From Spirosoma sp. (lineage in GTDB: Bacteria > Bacteroidota > Bacteroidia > Cytophagales > Spirosomataceae), in contig JANXVQ010000659.1 of NCBI GenBank assembly GCA_025351545.1, positions 1 through 10,685 of the forward strand: a DNA stretch of 10,685 bases. Reading direction: 5' to 3'. Below are positions 1 through 8,379 of this stretch, piece by piece; the stretch's first letter is position 1, and each line of letters begins with the position of its first letter. The notes below the pieces were generated by a model. That model saw only the letters and a list, made by a program, of their open reading frames with translations, was not told the origin of the DNA and did no database searches. A program made the position numbers and the translations under genes.

Positions 1-929
1 TAATTGGGCAGCATCGGCGGACGGATAGGCGTTTCCTGACTAACCCAGGCTTCACTAAGCCCCCGGCCTTTGGCGGCTTCAATCATACCCGCCGTCAATG
101 TCTGGTTATTGGCAGCACTCATACCGTCAGTCTTAGATCGGGCCATCACTTTAGCCGCCACCTGATTGCCCAGATCGGTTCCGGCCGTTAAATCACTGGC
201 TACGTTCATGCCCGCCCATAAACGACTGTTTTTGTGTTCGGCCAGTTTTTCGTCCAGAAAAGGCACTTCACCGGGAAACATCGCTTTTAGTACGGTGTAG
301 GATGCAGCCGCTACGACAGCATCTTCTGAGGGGTACGACGGCAAAGTCGATGTTGGCAACGCTACCCGTATCGTTGCATCAACTTTCGATGGAGCCGACC
401 GCTTAAACTGGTATTTATAATTCCAGGCGGCCACCAACGCATCGTACTGAGCCACACTTAAGTAAGCAAAAGCGCGAGCCGCATAAGGTGGGTTGGCAAA
501 CGGAAATTTCGGATCGGCCAATGGGTTGGCAGCATCGGGCAAGGGATATTTACCGTCGGCGTTGGAGGCTGGCGGGGTATTATAACGAGCCGCTAATTCG
601 CGCGCAATTTCGTTCCAGCGATACACAGGCCCGGTGCCCCAGTACACAATGGCATCCTGCTGCTCCTGCGTCAGGCTAGCCGATTTAGACTTGAGATCAG
701 CCATTTCAGCCAGATAATCGGCAGACGTTACAGCCGTTGGCATAGCCACGGTTACATCGGTGGGCGCGGTTAGTATGTATGTTTTCCAGGTTCCTGCTTT
801 TTCATCGACGCTGGCGGGTGTATAGCCCACGCGCTGGGGTTCTGTAATGCTTTTGTCGCAGGAAATAATAGCGGCTGACAAACCGACCATTACACAACTG
901 ATTATCACTAATTGACTATACTTTTTCAT
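1..929 (-). CDS. Vanadium-dependent haloperoxidase / PAP2-superfamily lipoprotein, partial, with substituted active-site histidines
   Basis: The first 309 residues are present; the 3' end lies beyond the left edge. The N-terminus is a lipoprotein signal: a Lys-Lys start, a hydrophobic stretch, then IISC with the acylated Cys at residue 24, so the protein should sit on a membrane facing the periplasm or outside. Residues 146-172 (NPPYAARAFAYLSVAQYDAL and on) match the PAP2 haloperoxidase family. The three PAP2 motifs can be located. Motif 1 is K172-x6-A179-P180 (usual Kx6RP). Motif 2 is P200-S-E-D203 (usual PSGH). Motif 3 is S235-R236-x5-N242-x3-D246 (usual SRx5Hx3D). Both His that act in catalysis or hold vanadate/phosphate are therefore Asp and Asn, so haloperoxidase or phosphatase activity is doubtful. 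It is the third gene of an apparent operon with a TonB-dependent receptor and a small barrel protein. The ATG at 929 is chosen because the signal peptide follows directly; no clear Shine-Dalgarno is seen. Confidence 0.85.
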   Translation of the reverse strand, partial: MKKYSQLVIISCVMVGLSAAIISCDKSITEPQRVGYTPASVDEKAGTWKTYILTAPTDVTVAMPTAVTSADYLAEMADLKSKSASLTQEQQDAIVYWGTGPVYRWNEIARELAARYNTPPASNADGKYPLPDAANPLADPKFPFANPPYAARAFAYLSVAQYDALVAAWNYKYQFKRSAPSKVDATIRVALPTSTLPSYPSEDAVVAAASYTVLKAMFPGEVPFLDEKLAEHKNSRLWAGMNVASDLTAGTDLGNQVAAKVMARSKTDGMSAANNQTLTAGMIEAAKGRGLSEAWVSQETPIRPPMLPN

Positions 930-988
930 GAGATTACAGCGGCTTCGGCGCGGAGTGACCACAGCGGTGATCTAACCATGCCGGTTGA

Positions 989-1885
989 TTATTTCTTAAA
1001 TTTGATTTGGTACAACACACCCACCGTATAACTAGTGTTCTGGCTAACGTTCAGTCCATCAACAACATAGCCCACTCTGGCATTAAGACCAATAGTATGG
1101 GGCTGCACTTTACCGTACCAACCCACCGACGTAGCCTGCATGTTGTTGGTGGGATAGGGCATATCGTTCCGGCGGATATTGTCGCCGTTCAAACAGGCTA
1201 CGCGTTCGGCCCAGACTTCGGTTTGCCAGCCCTTACGCAACACGCCCAATCGAAGAGCAGCATCATACGTATTGGGTACCTGCACCTGATTGGTGTTATA
1301 TACCCTGTCATTAGCCTGATAAGCGTCCTGGTCAATTTTACTATTTCCCCGCCAGCCATAGCTACCGTGAGCCGTCAGATAAATGCCCGTTTTAGGTTCT
1401 CTATAGTTGGCCAGCAACCGCCCTGTAAATGTGCGACACTGCAAACCGATAGACATCGGCATAAAATTCGGCACATAATTCCCCAACGGAATCGACCCGC
1501 CCACAATAGCATTGAGCGAGAACCCTCCAACCTTCACGGCTTTCACTTTCAGCCAGACAGATAAATCCTGTATGCCGTGCTGGCCCATCAGATTGCCCGC
1601 GCTGTTACTGGTCCAGACATAAGGCAAGCTCAAAATGACATTGACCCGTTTGCTGATACCGATGGCAGGCATGAGCGTGACACTTTGAGTCGTTTGTGTA
1701 CCGATGTTAAAATTTTCGCGTTTGAGCGTATTCTCCCAATATTGATTCCAGGAACTATACCCGTATATACCGGCAACACAGACCTGATTTTTGCTCATAT
1801 AAATTGCATCGTGCGGCATCTGAGCCTGAGCCGCAAATGGTATCAGAAGCGATGCGATAGTCAGGCATTTTAAACTTATCTTCAT
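989..1885 (-). CDS. Small outer-membrane beta-barrel protein, transporter-like
   Basis: This 298-residue protein starts with a clear Sec signal peptide (MKISLKCLTIASLLIPFAAQAQ, cleavage likely after AQA at about residue 21). The rest is alternating polar/aromatic strands with short turns, typical of an outer-membrane barrel of about 12 strands. The stretch SLPYVWTSNS, then GIQDLSVWLK, then GGSIPLGNY resembles the broad Bacteroidota transporter family related to the phenol meta-pathway protein MetA; substrate unknown. Its last residues are FKK rather than a terminal aromatic. The ATG at 1885 follows the stop of the TonB receptor by 36 bases, and the haloperoxidase-like gene follows after 59 bases, so the three are probably co-transcribed. 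The spacer before the start has no Shine-Dalgarno, which is usual for Bacteroidota. The barrel call is firm; the exact family is less sure. Confidence 0.8.
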   Translation of the reverse strand: MKISLKCLTIASLLIPFAAQAQMPHDAIYMSKNQVCVAGIYGYSSWNQYWENTLKRENFNIGTQTTQSVTLMPAIGISKRVNVILSLPYVWTSNSAGNLMGQHGIQDLSVWLKVKAVKVGGFSLNAIVGGSIPLGNYVPNFMPMSIGLQCRTFTGRLLANYREPKTGIYLTAHGSYGWRGNSKIDQDAYQANDRVYNTNQVQVPNTYDAALRLGVLRKGWQTEVWAERVACLNGDNIRRNDMPYPTNNMQATSVGWYGKVQPHTIGLNARVGYVVDGLNVSQNTSYTVGVLYQIKFKK

Positions 1886-1921
1886 TGGTTGGTTAGTTAC
1901 TATTGTATATACGATAGATTT

Positions 1922-4147
1922 TTAAATAGTTACTCCGACGGTCAATACCGCACTGCGCCCATCGGACGACCACACTCCCGGACCCGGATAAAACGTTGGT
2001 CGTTTGGTGAAGTACTGCGTGTTCAGCAGGTTGTTGACACTGCCCCGAACCGTCAACTGACGACCCATCCGCCATGTCCCGTTGACATCCCATAAACTAT
2101 AGGCTGGCACAGGGCCCACCGCCCCGTTGGCCGAAGCCACCGCCGTGTTCAGCACATCCGAAAAGGTTTGGGCCACATAACTGTATTGCAGGGTCACACT
2201 CGCCGTGCCATAGCGGGCCGTCAGCCCATTGCGACTCGTCCAGCGCGGGGCCGACTCCACCTGATTGCCCGTTACCGTCCGGTTATCGGTCCCCGCCGAT
2301 ACCCGACCGTTGATATAGCGGGCGTTGTTGAAAGCCGTTGAGGTAAACCCACTGAACAACACCTTTTCGGTGCGCAGCAGTTGGCCTTCAATCAGCGCTT
2401 CCACCCCCGTACTGCGGCTATCGCCAATACTGGTCCGCAAGATGTAATTGCTACCGTCAGCGTTGGCCAGCAAAAGCGTCCCTAACCGGTTGCGATAGAG
2501 CAGATCAAACACCGTGATATTCAGGTGCAGACCCTGCCAGTGAGCATCCACCCCAATCTCGGCATTGTAGCCGTAGGCATCCTGCAGATTCTTGTCGATG
2601 CGTTCGTAGACCGATGTTGGGATAATATCTTTGAAGACAACTGGCCGGTATGCCTGCGACCAACCCCCGTACACCTTCACCGCATCGTTCAGCTTGTACT
2701 GGCCGTTTATGCCCAGCAAGGCAAAATGATGGCTGATGTCGGTGGGCAGATTAAGCGGATCGTAATAGGTAATCGTGCCCCGCATCTCGGTCTTGCCGTT
2801 TTCAATCCGGATGCCCGGTGAAATCGTCAGGCGCTGACCCAGCCGAAATTGGTTTTCCGCAAAGACAGCCACATTGTTGGTCCGAAAATGCAGATCCCGT
2901 TTAAAGGGACTGGTTAAGGATAGGTCGAAATCGCTGGCCGTGGTGCCCACCCCCAGTTGCCGACGGTGCAAATCGGTACTCATCAACTGGATACCACCCG
3001 CCAGCGTGGACTCAACCTTGCCTAACCGGTAGTGGTGCAGCAACCGCAACTCGGTGGTGTAACTATGGAAGTTATCCACATCGACCTGCCGGGCCCGGTA
3101 TTGGGCCGTTACCCGACTGATGGTGTCGGGCACGGTGGCCAGGGCGTCCAACTGAACACTGTTGCGCTCCCCCAGCACAGCCGAGGTGGTCCATAACAGC
3201 CGGGTCCGGTCGGCGAGTTGCCACTCCAGTTTTAGCGAGGGAATGTAAATATCAGGGTTGAAGTAATTGCGGCTGCGCGTCGACTGGCGGGAGTCCTGAG
3301 CAAACAGGGCATCGGTCAGGGGACCCGGAATCTGGTAGGTGTATGTCGAGCGTCCCAGTTCAGCCGTTAGCCCCAGTCGCTTCGTAGCCTGATAATGCAG
3401 TGTTCCAAATTGAGCTTCGGTATTGGAGACACTATTTTTTCGATACCCGTCCGAATGGCGCCGGTGATAGTAGGCATAGTAGGTCCATTTGCCCACCCGA
3501 CCACCAATGGCATTATAGGAGCTCACCAATCCATACGAACCCACCGAGTTGATAGTTTCGAAACCAAACTTACGCGTGCTGTCAGCCCGTTTGGTAACGT
3601 AATTCAGCATGCCCCCGAATTGGGCTCCGTACTGAAGGGAGGCCGTGCCGCGCACAAACTCAACGCGTTCCATACTTTCCATGGGGGGCGAATAGTGGCT
3701 GGCGGGGTAACCATACATATCGGAATTGGTGATGATGCCGTTCTGCCGGATGTTATTTTCCCAGGATCGGTGGGGGTCCAGGCCTCGGGTGGCGATGTTG
3801 ATCTGGTTGCCCGTGCCATCCATATCATAGACAAATACGCCGGGAATGCGGGCAAATACCTGTCGGGGGTTTTTCTCGGCCACGTTGGCGTCGATGTCGG
3901 CGAGTCGGATGACTTCGCTGCGTTTGCCGCCCATCAGGTAAGTGCCGTGGAGGTTGGGCAGTGATTCGACGATGGTCGAGCGGGCTCCTTTAACGGTAAC
4001 GGGACTTAGGGTTCGAGTGCGTATTGAATCAGTTACCTGCTTTTGTTTAGAAAGTTCAGAACCAGTCGATTGGGCATATAAGCTCCCGGATAATATCCAG
4101 AGACCAATAGCCCAAATCGCTGCTTTCATATTTTCCATTATTTTCAT
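1922..4147 (-). CDS. FecA-like TonB-dependent outer-membrane receptor
   Basis: This 741-residue receptor would import a ferric chelate or similar ligand across the outer membrane using TonB energy. Residues 1-26 are a signal peptide ending in SLYAQ. LSPVTVKG at 47-54 is a plausible TonB box. The plug domain covers about 59-187 and contains IATRGLDPHRS (118-128) and the conserved ERVEFVRG...LQYGAQFGGMLNYVTK block (160-186), which resembles ferric-citrate receptor FecA. The rest is the 22-stranded barrel, ending in a TonB receptor pattern (WDVNGTW, then RGSVNNLLNTQYF, then a final strand). The final residue is Ile where an aromatic is more usual. There is no N-terminal carboxypeptidase-like domain and no signalling extension, and no sigma/anti-sigma pair in view. 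The start at 4147 has AGGA a few bases upstream; in-frame ATGs at codons 4 and 7 are alternatives. The ligand cannot be deduced. Confidence 0.93.
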   Translation of the reverse strand: MKIMENMKAAIWAIGLWILSGSLYAQSTGSELSKQKQVTDSIRTRTLSPVTVKGARSTIVESLPNLHGTYLMGGKRSEVIRLADIDANVAEKNPRQVFARIPGVFVYDMDGTGNQINIATRGLDPHRSWENNIRQNGIITNSDMYGYPASHYSPPMESMERVEFVRGTASLQYGAQFGGMLNYVTKRADSTRKFGFETINSVGSYGLVSSYNAIGGRVGKWTYYAYYHRRHSDGYRKNSVSNTEAQFGTLHYQATKRLGLTAELGRSTYTYQIPGPLTDALFAQDSRQSTRSRNYFNPDIYIPSLKLEWQLADRTRLLWTTSAVLGERNSVQLDALATVPDTISRVTAQYRARQVDVDNFHSYTTELRLLHHYRLGKVESTLAGGIQLMSTDLHRRQLGVGTTASDFDLSLTSPFKRDLHFRTNNVAVFAENQFRLGQRLTISPGIRIENGKTEMRGTITYYDPLNLPTDISHHFALLGINGQYKLNDAVKVYGGWSQAYRPVVFKDIIPTSVYERIDKNLQDAYGYNAEIGVDAHWQGLHLNITVFDLLYRNRLGTLLLANADGSNYILRTSIGDSRSTGVEALIEGQLLRTEKVLFSGFTSTAFNNARYINGRVSAGTDNRTVTGNQVESAPRWTSRNGLTARYGTASVTLQYSYVAQTFSDVLNTAVASANGAVGPVPAYSLWDVNGTWRMGRQLTVRGSVNNLLNTQYFTKRPTFYPGPGVWSSDGRSAVLTVGVTI

Positions 4148-4171
4148 ATTTCCTATTAAAGAGGCTGTAGC

Positions 4172-4204
4172 AAAAATTGCAACGAAGGCAGTCCCCTTCG
4201 TTGC
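4172..4204 (-). terminator. Rho-independent terminator or attenuator-like hairpin upstream of the TonB receptor
   Basis: A perfect 10-bp inverted repeat (GCAACGAAGG at 4179-4188 with CCTTCGTTGC at 4195-4204) has a 6-base loop. Read on the minus strand, the stem is followed by AA and then five T (4176-4172). It sits 11 bases after the stop of the broken barrel gene and 24 bases before the ATG of the TonB receptor. There is no T-run on the plus-strand side, so it should act only leftwards. It could end the upstream transcript or act as an attenuator for the receptor operon. Confidence 0.7.
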
Positions 4205-4215
4205 GGTAAGACAGA

Positions 4216-5331
4216 TTAAAACCAGCGAGATACGTTGATCGAAACCAGATAGTCGGCAAAAGCCGCATCACCATGTTTCAGCCCCAGCGGGTCAAGCCGA
4301 TCGGCGTAACTCGTAATCCGATTGCGATAAACAGCCATTGGCACCGTAACCGCTATGGCCGTTTTATGACGCATATACGATAGGCCCGGCTCTACCGACA
4401 CGATATAACCCGGACGACGAAATCCGCTGCTGCCCCCGAAGGCATCAATGGCGGGAACGCCTTCGACCCGGCCACCCAGCATAACGGCCAAACCCGGAAC
4501 AGCCTTGATCGACTGGCTCAGGCCAATACGAGCCGCAAACTGATCGGCTACGGAGAATTTACCCGTTACCAGATCAATAGTCGTGGCTGATGGATTACGG
4601 ACGGTAGTATTCGTTTCGCGCGGATTGAACAGATAAAAGCCGTTCGCATAGGCTGTCAGCCCTTTCGTCAGTTGAACATAACCCTGAAGTTCAACGCTTA
4701 CGCCCACACCACCGTCGCCAAGCTGAATTGACTGATCAACGGGTTGATTGATCGTATAATCTGTACCCTCTTTCGTTAGCTTATGGAAGTCGTCGGTTAC
4801 GCCGTAGTTGCCGGTTGGCAATTTCACACCCAGCCCCACCGCCAGATTCGCTTTGGGAAGTTTGACGGGGTTAACGAGCCAATAGTTACCCGAAATACGC
4901 AGATCGCCGATGCCCATTGAGCCGGTATGAAACCGTTTTTGTTCAGGATTCTGCGCCACGGCATTGCCATAGTGTTCGTAGAGCGACGAACGGTCGTTAT
5001 TCTGAATCGGCAGATTTACCGAGAATGAAAGACGCTGATTTACCAGGTAAGTAATACCCAAATCAATAGCATGCGACACGTTGATAACCTACGTTCCCTG
5101 TTCAACGCGCTGTTTCTGCTCATCAGAACCCACGAAGTGCTTGTAAGACCGAAAGAAGCGATAACCCGCCGACACTTGCCAATGACCGGTACGTTGTTTG
5201 AAATAATCGGCGGAACCCGCCGGAACAGCAGAACTCATATGCCGAACAGCCACGCAACCCTGCGCCGACACGGGTGCATGAGAAAGTAGCGTATAGGCAA
5301 AAGCCAGAACAATAGTAAAAATTGCTTTCAT
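4216..5331 (-). pseudogene. Small outer-membrane barrel (MetA-like transporter family) interrupted by one in-frame TAG
   Basis: One reading frame runs from the ATG at 5331 to the stop at 4216 (371 sense codons if the internal stop is read as an amino acid). Its only break is TAG at 5091-5089, codon 81. The first 80 residues carry a signal peptide (MKAIFTIVLAFAYTLLSHAPVSAQ) and the start of a barrel (GHWQVSAGYRFFRSYKHFVG). After the stop the frame continues with VINVSHAIDLGITYLV and a complete barrel ending in the terminal aromatic SRWF. The junction reads naturally as one protein, so one base change (for example CAG or GAG to TAG) or a sequencing error explains it. A restart at the GTG at 5079 would give a 287-residue barrel with no signal peptide, unlikely to reach the outer membrane. 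The motifs SVNLPIQ, GIGDLRISGNYW and KLPTGNY parallel those of the barrel encoded at 1885-989. It could instead be a functional gene with stop-codon readthrough. Confidence 0.75.
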
Positions 5332-5392
5332 AAAAATAGTGGTGAAACTAAATAGTAGTAATGAGCCAGCAGGCTGAATAGAACATGGCCTG

Positions 5393-5412
5393 AACCTGTA
5401 TCCGAACAGGTT
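5393..5412. repeat. Inverted repeat, 7-bp arms
   Basis: AACCTGT (5393-5399) and ACAGGTT (5406-5412) are perfect complements around a 6-base loop, about 62-82 bases upstream of the barrel start at 5331. No T-run follows on either strand, so it is not a classical terminator. It could be a leader hairpin or an operator. Confidence 0.45.
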
Positions 5413-5447
5413 ACCCATGCGTTAGCCAGAAATATTTTTGTTGAATG

Positions 5448-5468
5448 TAGACTGTAGGGCACAGTCTA
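5448..5468. repeat. Inverted repeat, 8-bp arms
   Basis: TAGACTGT (5448-5455) and ACAGTCTA (5461-5468) are perfect complements around a 5-base spacer, about 117-137 bases upstream of the barrel start at 5331. The short spacer and the position near where a promoter should lie would suit a dimeric regulator, but no known operator is recognised. No T-run follows it on either strand. Confidence 0.45.
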
Positions 5469-5767
5469 TAGCTACCTATCGCACAGCGACATAGCGACGA
5501 AAGTTCATGTCTGATGCTCCACTCACTTACCCTCGCCTGTATAAATACAACCTATGCAAGTAGTAGAAACCGTCTAATTGTATAGCCCGTGTTTTCCAGA
5601 GTGGTAGATAAGCTGCCCTGTTCTATAAAAACATGAAATACAATGGAATACGGTAGTCCAAATTAATCCATTAACCGAGACCGATAAAAGCGTCCGTTAT
5701 GGTCAATCAGGAAAGCATGAATGAAATAAATCGCCAAAACGCATCGTATAACGACGGATAGCGGCCC

Positions 5768-6307
5768 TCAGATTTCGGGAGGGGGTGAATGAACGGGCAG
5801 AGCGCGGGCGGCAACCACAAACAGAACATCGGGGATGCGGATGGCTTCGCGCCAGTTGGGAAGGAGAAAGTCAAAAATAGCTCGTGGATTAGGCGAGTAT
5901 TCCTTTAACAGGAATTTCAGCAATTGATTAGCCTTTTGATGCGAATCTGTCGCACTGGTAATGTGATCGTTTAGAAACGATAGCAGGTCACTCTGCAAGA
6001 AGGAGCGATTCTCCGATTGCAAGCCAGCGATATGCAGTGTGTCACCCTGAACTTCCAGACTGATAACACTGTAATATTGACCCCGGTAGCTAAATCCGTC
6101 TGAAGTTGTCCGGGTAATAGCGCTGGCATCGGGTTTGTCTTTCAGGGGAATTTGAAACTCAACGATACTATCCACCGACCGGTATACCAGAAGCCGTTCC
6201 GACAAGTCGTGCTCTGCCTGCCACCACATACCAACAAACACCAGCAGATAAGCCAATGTATGGTACAGGAACAAACTAAAGAGAACGATGGAAACTACCT
6301 TCTTCAC
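5768..6307 (-). CDS. Small single-pass membrane protein of unknown function
   Basis: About 179 residues if the GTG at 6307 is the start (reading KKVVSIVLFSLFLYHTLAY after the start), or 188 from an in-frame TTG at 6334. The GTG is preferred because a Lys-Lys start directly before the hydrophobic segment is natural and because the TTG overlaps a candidate -7 promoter element. One hydrophobic segment (about residues 5-27) acts as anchor or uncleaved signal. The remaining 150 residues are soluble, with short beta-rich stretches (YYSVISLEVQGDTLHIAGL) and a helical part (LNDHITSATDSHQKANQLLKFLLKEY), ending in the proline-rich tail HSPPPEI. I do not recognise a family. It lies 91 bases downstream of the DUF2490 gene on the same strand, so the two may share a transcript. 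Confidence 0.65.
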   Translation of the reverse strand: MKKVVSIVLFSLFLYHTLAYLLVFVGMWWQAEHDLSERLLVYRSVDSIVEFQIPLKDKPDASAITRTTSDGFSYRGQYYSVISLEVQGDTLHIAGLQSENRSFLQSDLLSFLNDHITSATDSHQKANQLLKFLLKEYSPNPRAIFDFLLPNWREAIRIPDVLFVVAARALPVHSPPPEI

Positions 6308-6331
6308 GACTATAGCCGATGATATTTTTCC

Positions 6332-6339
6332 CAAAAATA
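6332..6339 (-). promoter_or_regulatory. Candidate Bacteroidota -7 element (TATTTTTG)
   Basis: On the minus strand TATTTTTG fits the Bacteroidota -7 consensus TAnnTTTG exactly. It would place a transcription start near 6325 and give a short leader before the GTG at 6307. The nearest upstream TTG is only 14 bases away, against the usual spacing of about 19, so only half of the promoter consensus is supported. Confidence 0.3.
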
Positions 6340-6398
6340 ATACTAATTTTTAACAAAACTTATCCCAATCTTATTAGTGGTTCTTTTTTTCTCATTTG

Positions 6399-7175
6399 TC
6401 AGGGCGTGTATAACCATACACCTATATCCGATAAATCGAAGCTGCCCACCCAGCTAATCTGCAACAGGTGCAGATAACGGTGATCCTGCTTTGAATTTCG
6501 TATCAGATTTTGGTACATGTAACCCAACTCAATCTTACCAAATTTACCTGTGTTATAACCAGCCCCGCCATAGAGCCAATTTTCACCATAAAAGGCATTC
6601 TTTGAGCTGATAGGGCTATTTTTAGCCCCCGTCAGACACAAGAAGATTTCGTTGGAAGCTGATGCATAAAATCCTTTTGTCTTAAGCCCGGGATCATATA
6701 ATGGCAGTGTAAAACCCACTTGATAGCGCAGTAACGTAGCGTATGACCATTGGCTGGTTTGCATATTAAGCGGATATCGTTCTTCATATCGCAACCGATG
6801 CGATAATTTAGTTTGGCCCAACATAGGCACATCATGGGTGGCAACGACCTGTGCCCAAAGTCGATTTTCGTTAACGTGCAGACCAAACAGGTTATGCTTC
6901 ACATAGGCATAGCCCAACCCCACCTGAATATTGGGCAAAACTTTATATGTTAAACTTGGCTGAATATAATATTGAAGCGCCGTAGCGGGGTATTCCTTCG
7001 TTTCGACGGTTTGCCGAAAGGCATCAATTGTCGACGAAAAATACAGGTTATACTGGAGTTTTTTAGTGATGTTGCCCGATTGCGAGATAGCCGGAAAAAG
7101 CCCGTAAAATGTCCAGTCCTGGGCGAAACAGGAAAACCCATTCAATAAAAAGTACAGCAATAAAGCAATTCTCAT
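6399..7175 (-). CDS. DUF2490 family outer-membrane beta-barrel protein
   Basis: This 258-residue protein begins at the ATG at 7175 with a signal peptide (MRIALLLYFLLNGFSCFAQ, cleavage after CFA). An upstream in-frame TTG at 7193 is open but would only put extra residues before a proper signal, so it was not chosen. The mature part starts with DWTFYGLFPAI and is built of alternating strands. NRLWAQ, the basic/acidic block LSHRLRYEERY, NEIFLC, and ENWLYGGAGY are the pattern of DUF2490 proteins, a Bacteroidota group of predicted outer-membrane barrels without an assigned role. It is divergent from moaA across about 180 bases and co-directional with the small membrane protein downstream. Function is unknown; the family call rests on pattern recognition. 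Confidence 0.8.
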   Translation of the reverse strand: MRIALLLYFLLNGFSCFAQDWTFYGLFPAISQSGNITKKLQYNLYFSSTIDAFRQTVETKEYPATALQYYIQPSLTYKVLPNIQVGLGYAYVKHNLFGLHVNENRLWAQVVATHDVPMLGQTKLSHRLRYEERYPLNMQTSQWSYATLLRYQVGFTLPLYDPGLKTKGFYASASNEIFLCLTGAKNSPISSKNAFYGENWLYGGAGYNTGKFGKIELGYMYQNLIRNSKQDHRYLHLLQISWVGSFDLSDIGVWLYTP

Positions 7176-7358
7176 TAGTTTATTAACAGGCAAACCACAG
7201 TTCCATATAGTTTACCAAATTATGTGCCAATTCCTGATAGGTATTTATTTTTAGTCATCTATGGCATCAGCGATCAGTTTATTTCTCTAAACGTTAATCT
7301 TGTCTACAAAACCATACATGCAATGAAAAGCCGTATTTTTATGTTAATTTAATATTCC

Positions 7359-8339
<981 letters not shown>

Positions 8340-8379
8340 TTAATTCATTAACAGGCATTTGCATTAATGTGTGACTTCG

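Larger units (their letters stand above)
5332..5767. other. Intergenic region with two inverted repeats, no gene recognised
   Basis: All six frames were read here and no convincing gene was found; frames are broken by many stops. A minus-strand frame upstream of the ATG at 5331 is open back to 5418, but its residues look non-coding and the signal peptide begins at 5331. The region must hold the promoter of the barrel gene at 5331, but I see no exact TAnnTTTG element. Two inverted repeats lie at 5393-5412 and 5448-5468. Confidence 0.6.

Noticed and set aside
488..679. Plus-strand open frame of 63 residues
   Set aside because: Antisense to the PAP2/haloperoxidase-like lipoprotein coding sequence.
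957..972. Small hairpin between the second barrel gene and the haloperoxidase-like gene
   Set aside because: On the minus strand GATCAC and GTGGTC pair with one G-U around a 4-base loop, but there is no T-run and six pairs are easily found by chance, so it was not called a terminator.
1007..1564. Plus-strand open frame of 185 residues
   Set aside because: Antisense to the barrel gene with a signal peptide; the sequence is low-complexity and looks like no protein family.
3395..3964. Plus-strand open frame of 189 residues
   Set aside because: It is antisense within the TonB receptor plug and barrel, which is clearly real; the long antisense frame is a by-product of codon use.
5480..5767. Minus-strand frame with hydrophobic stretches downstream of the small membrane protein
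   Set aside because: It contains at least two stop codons, has no start signal and no recognisable motif; it could be chance or an unreadable remnant.
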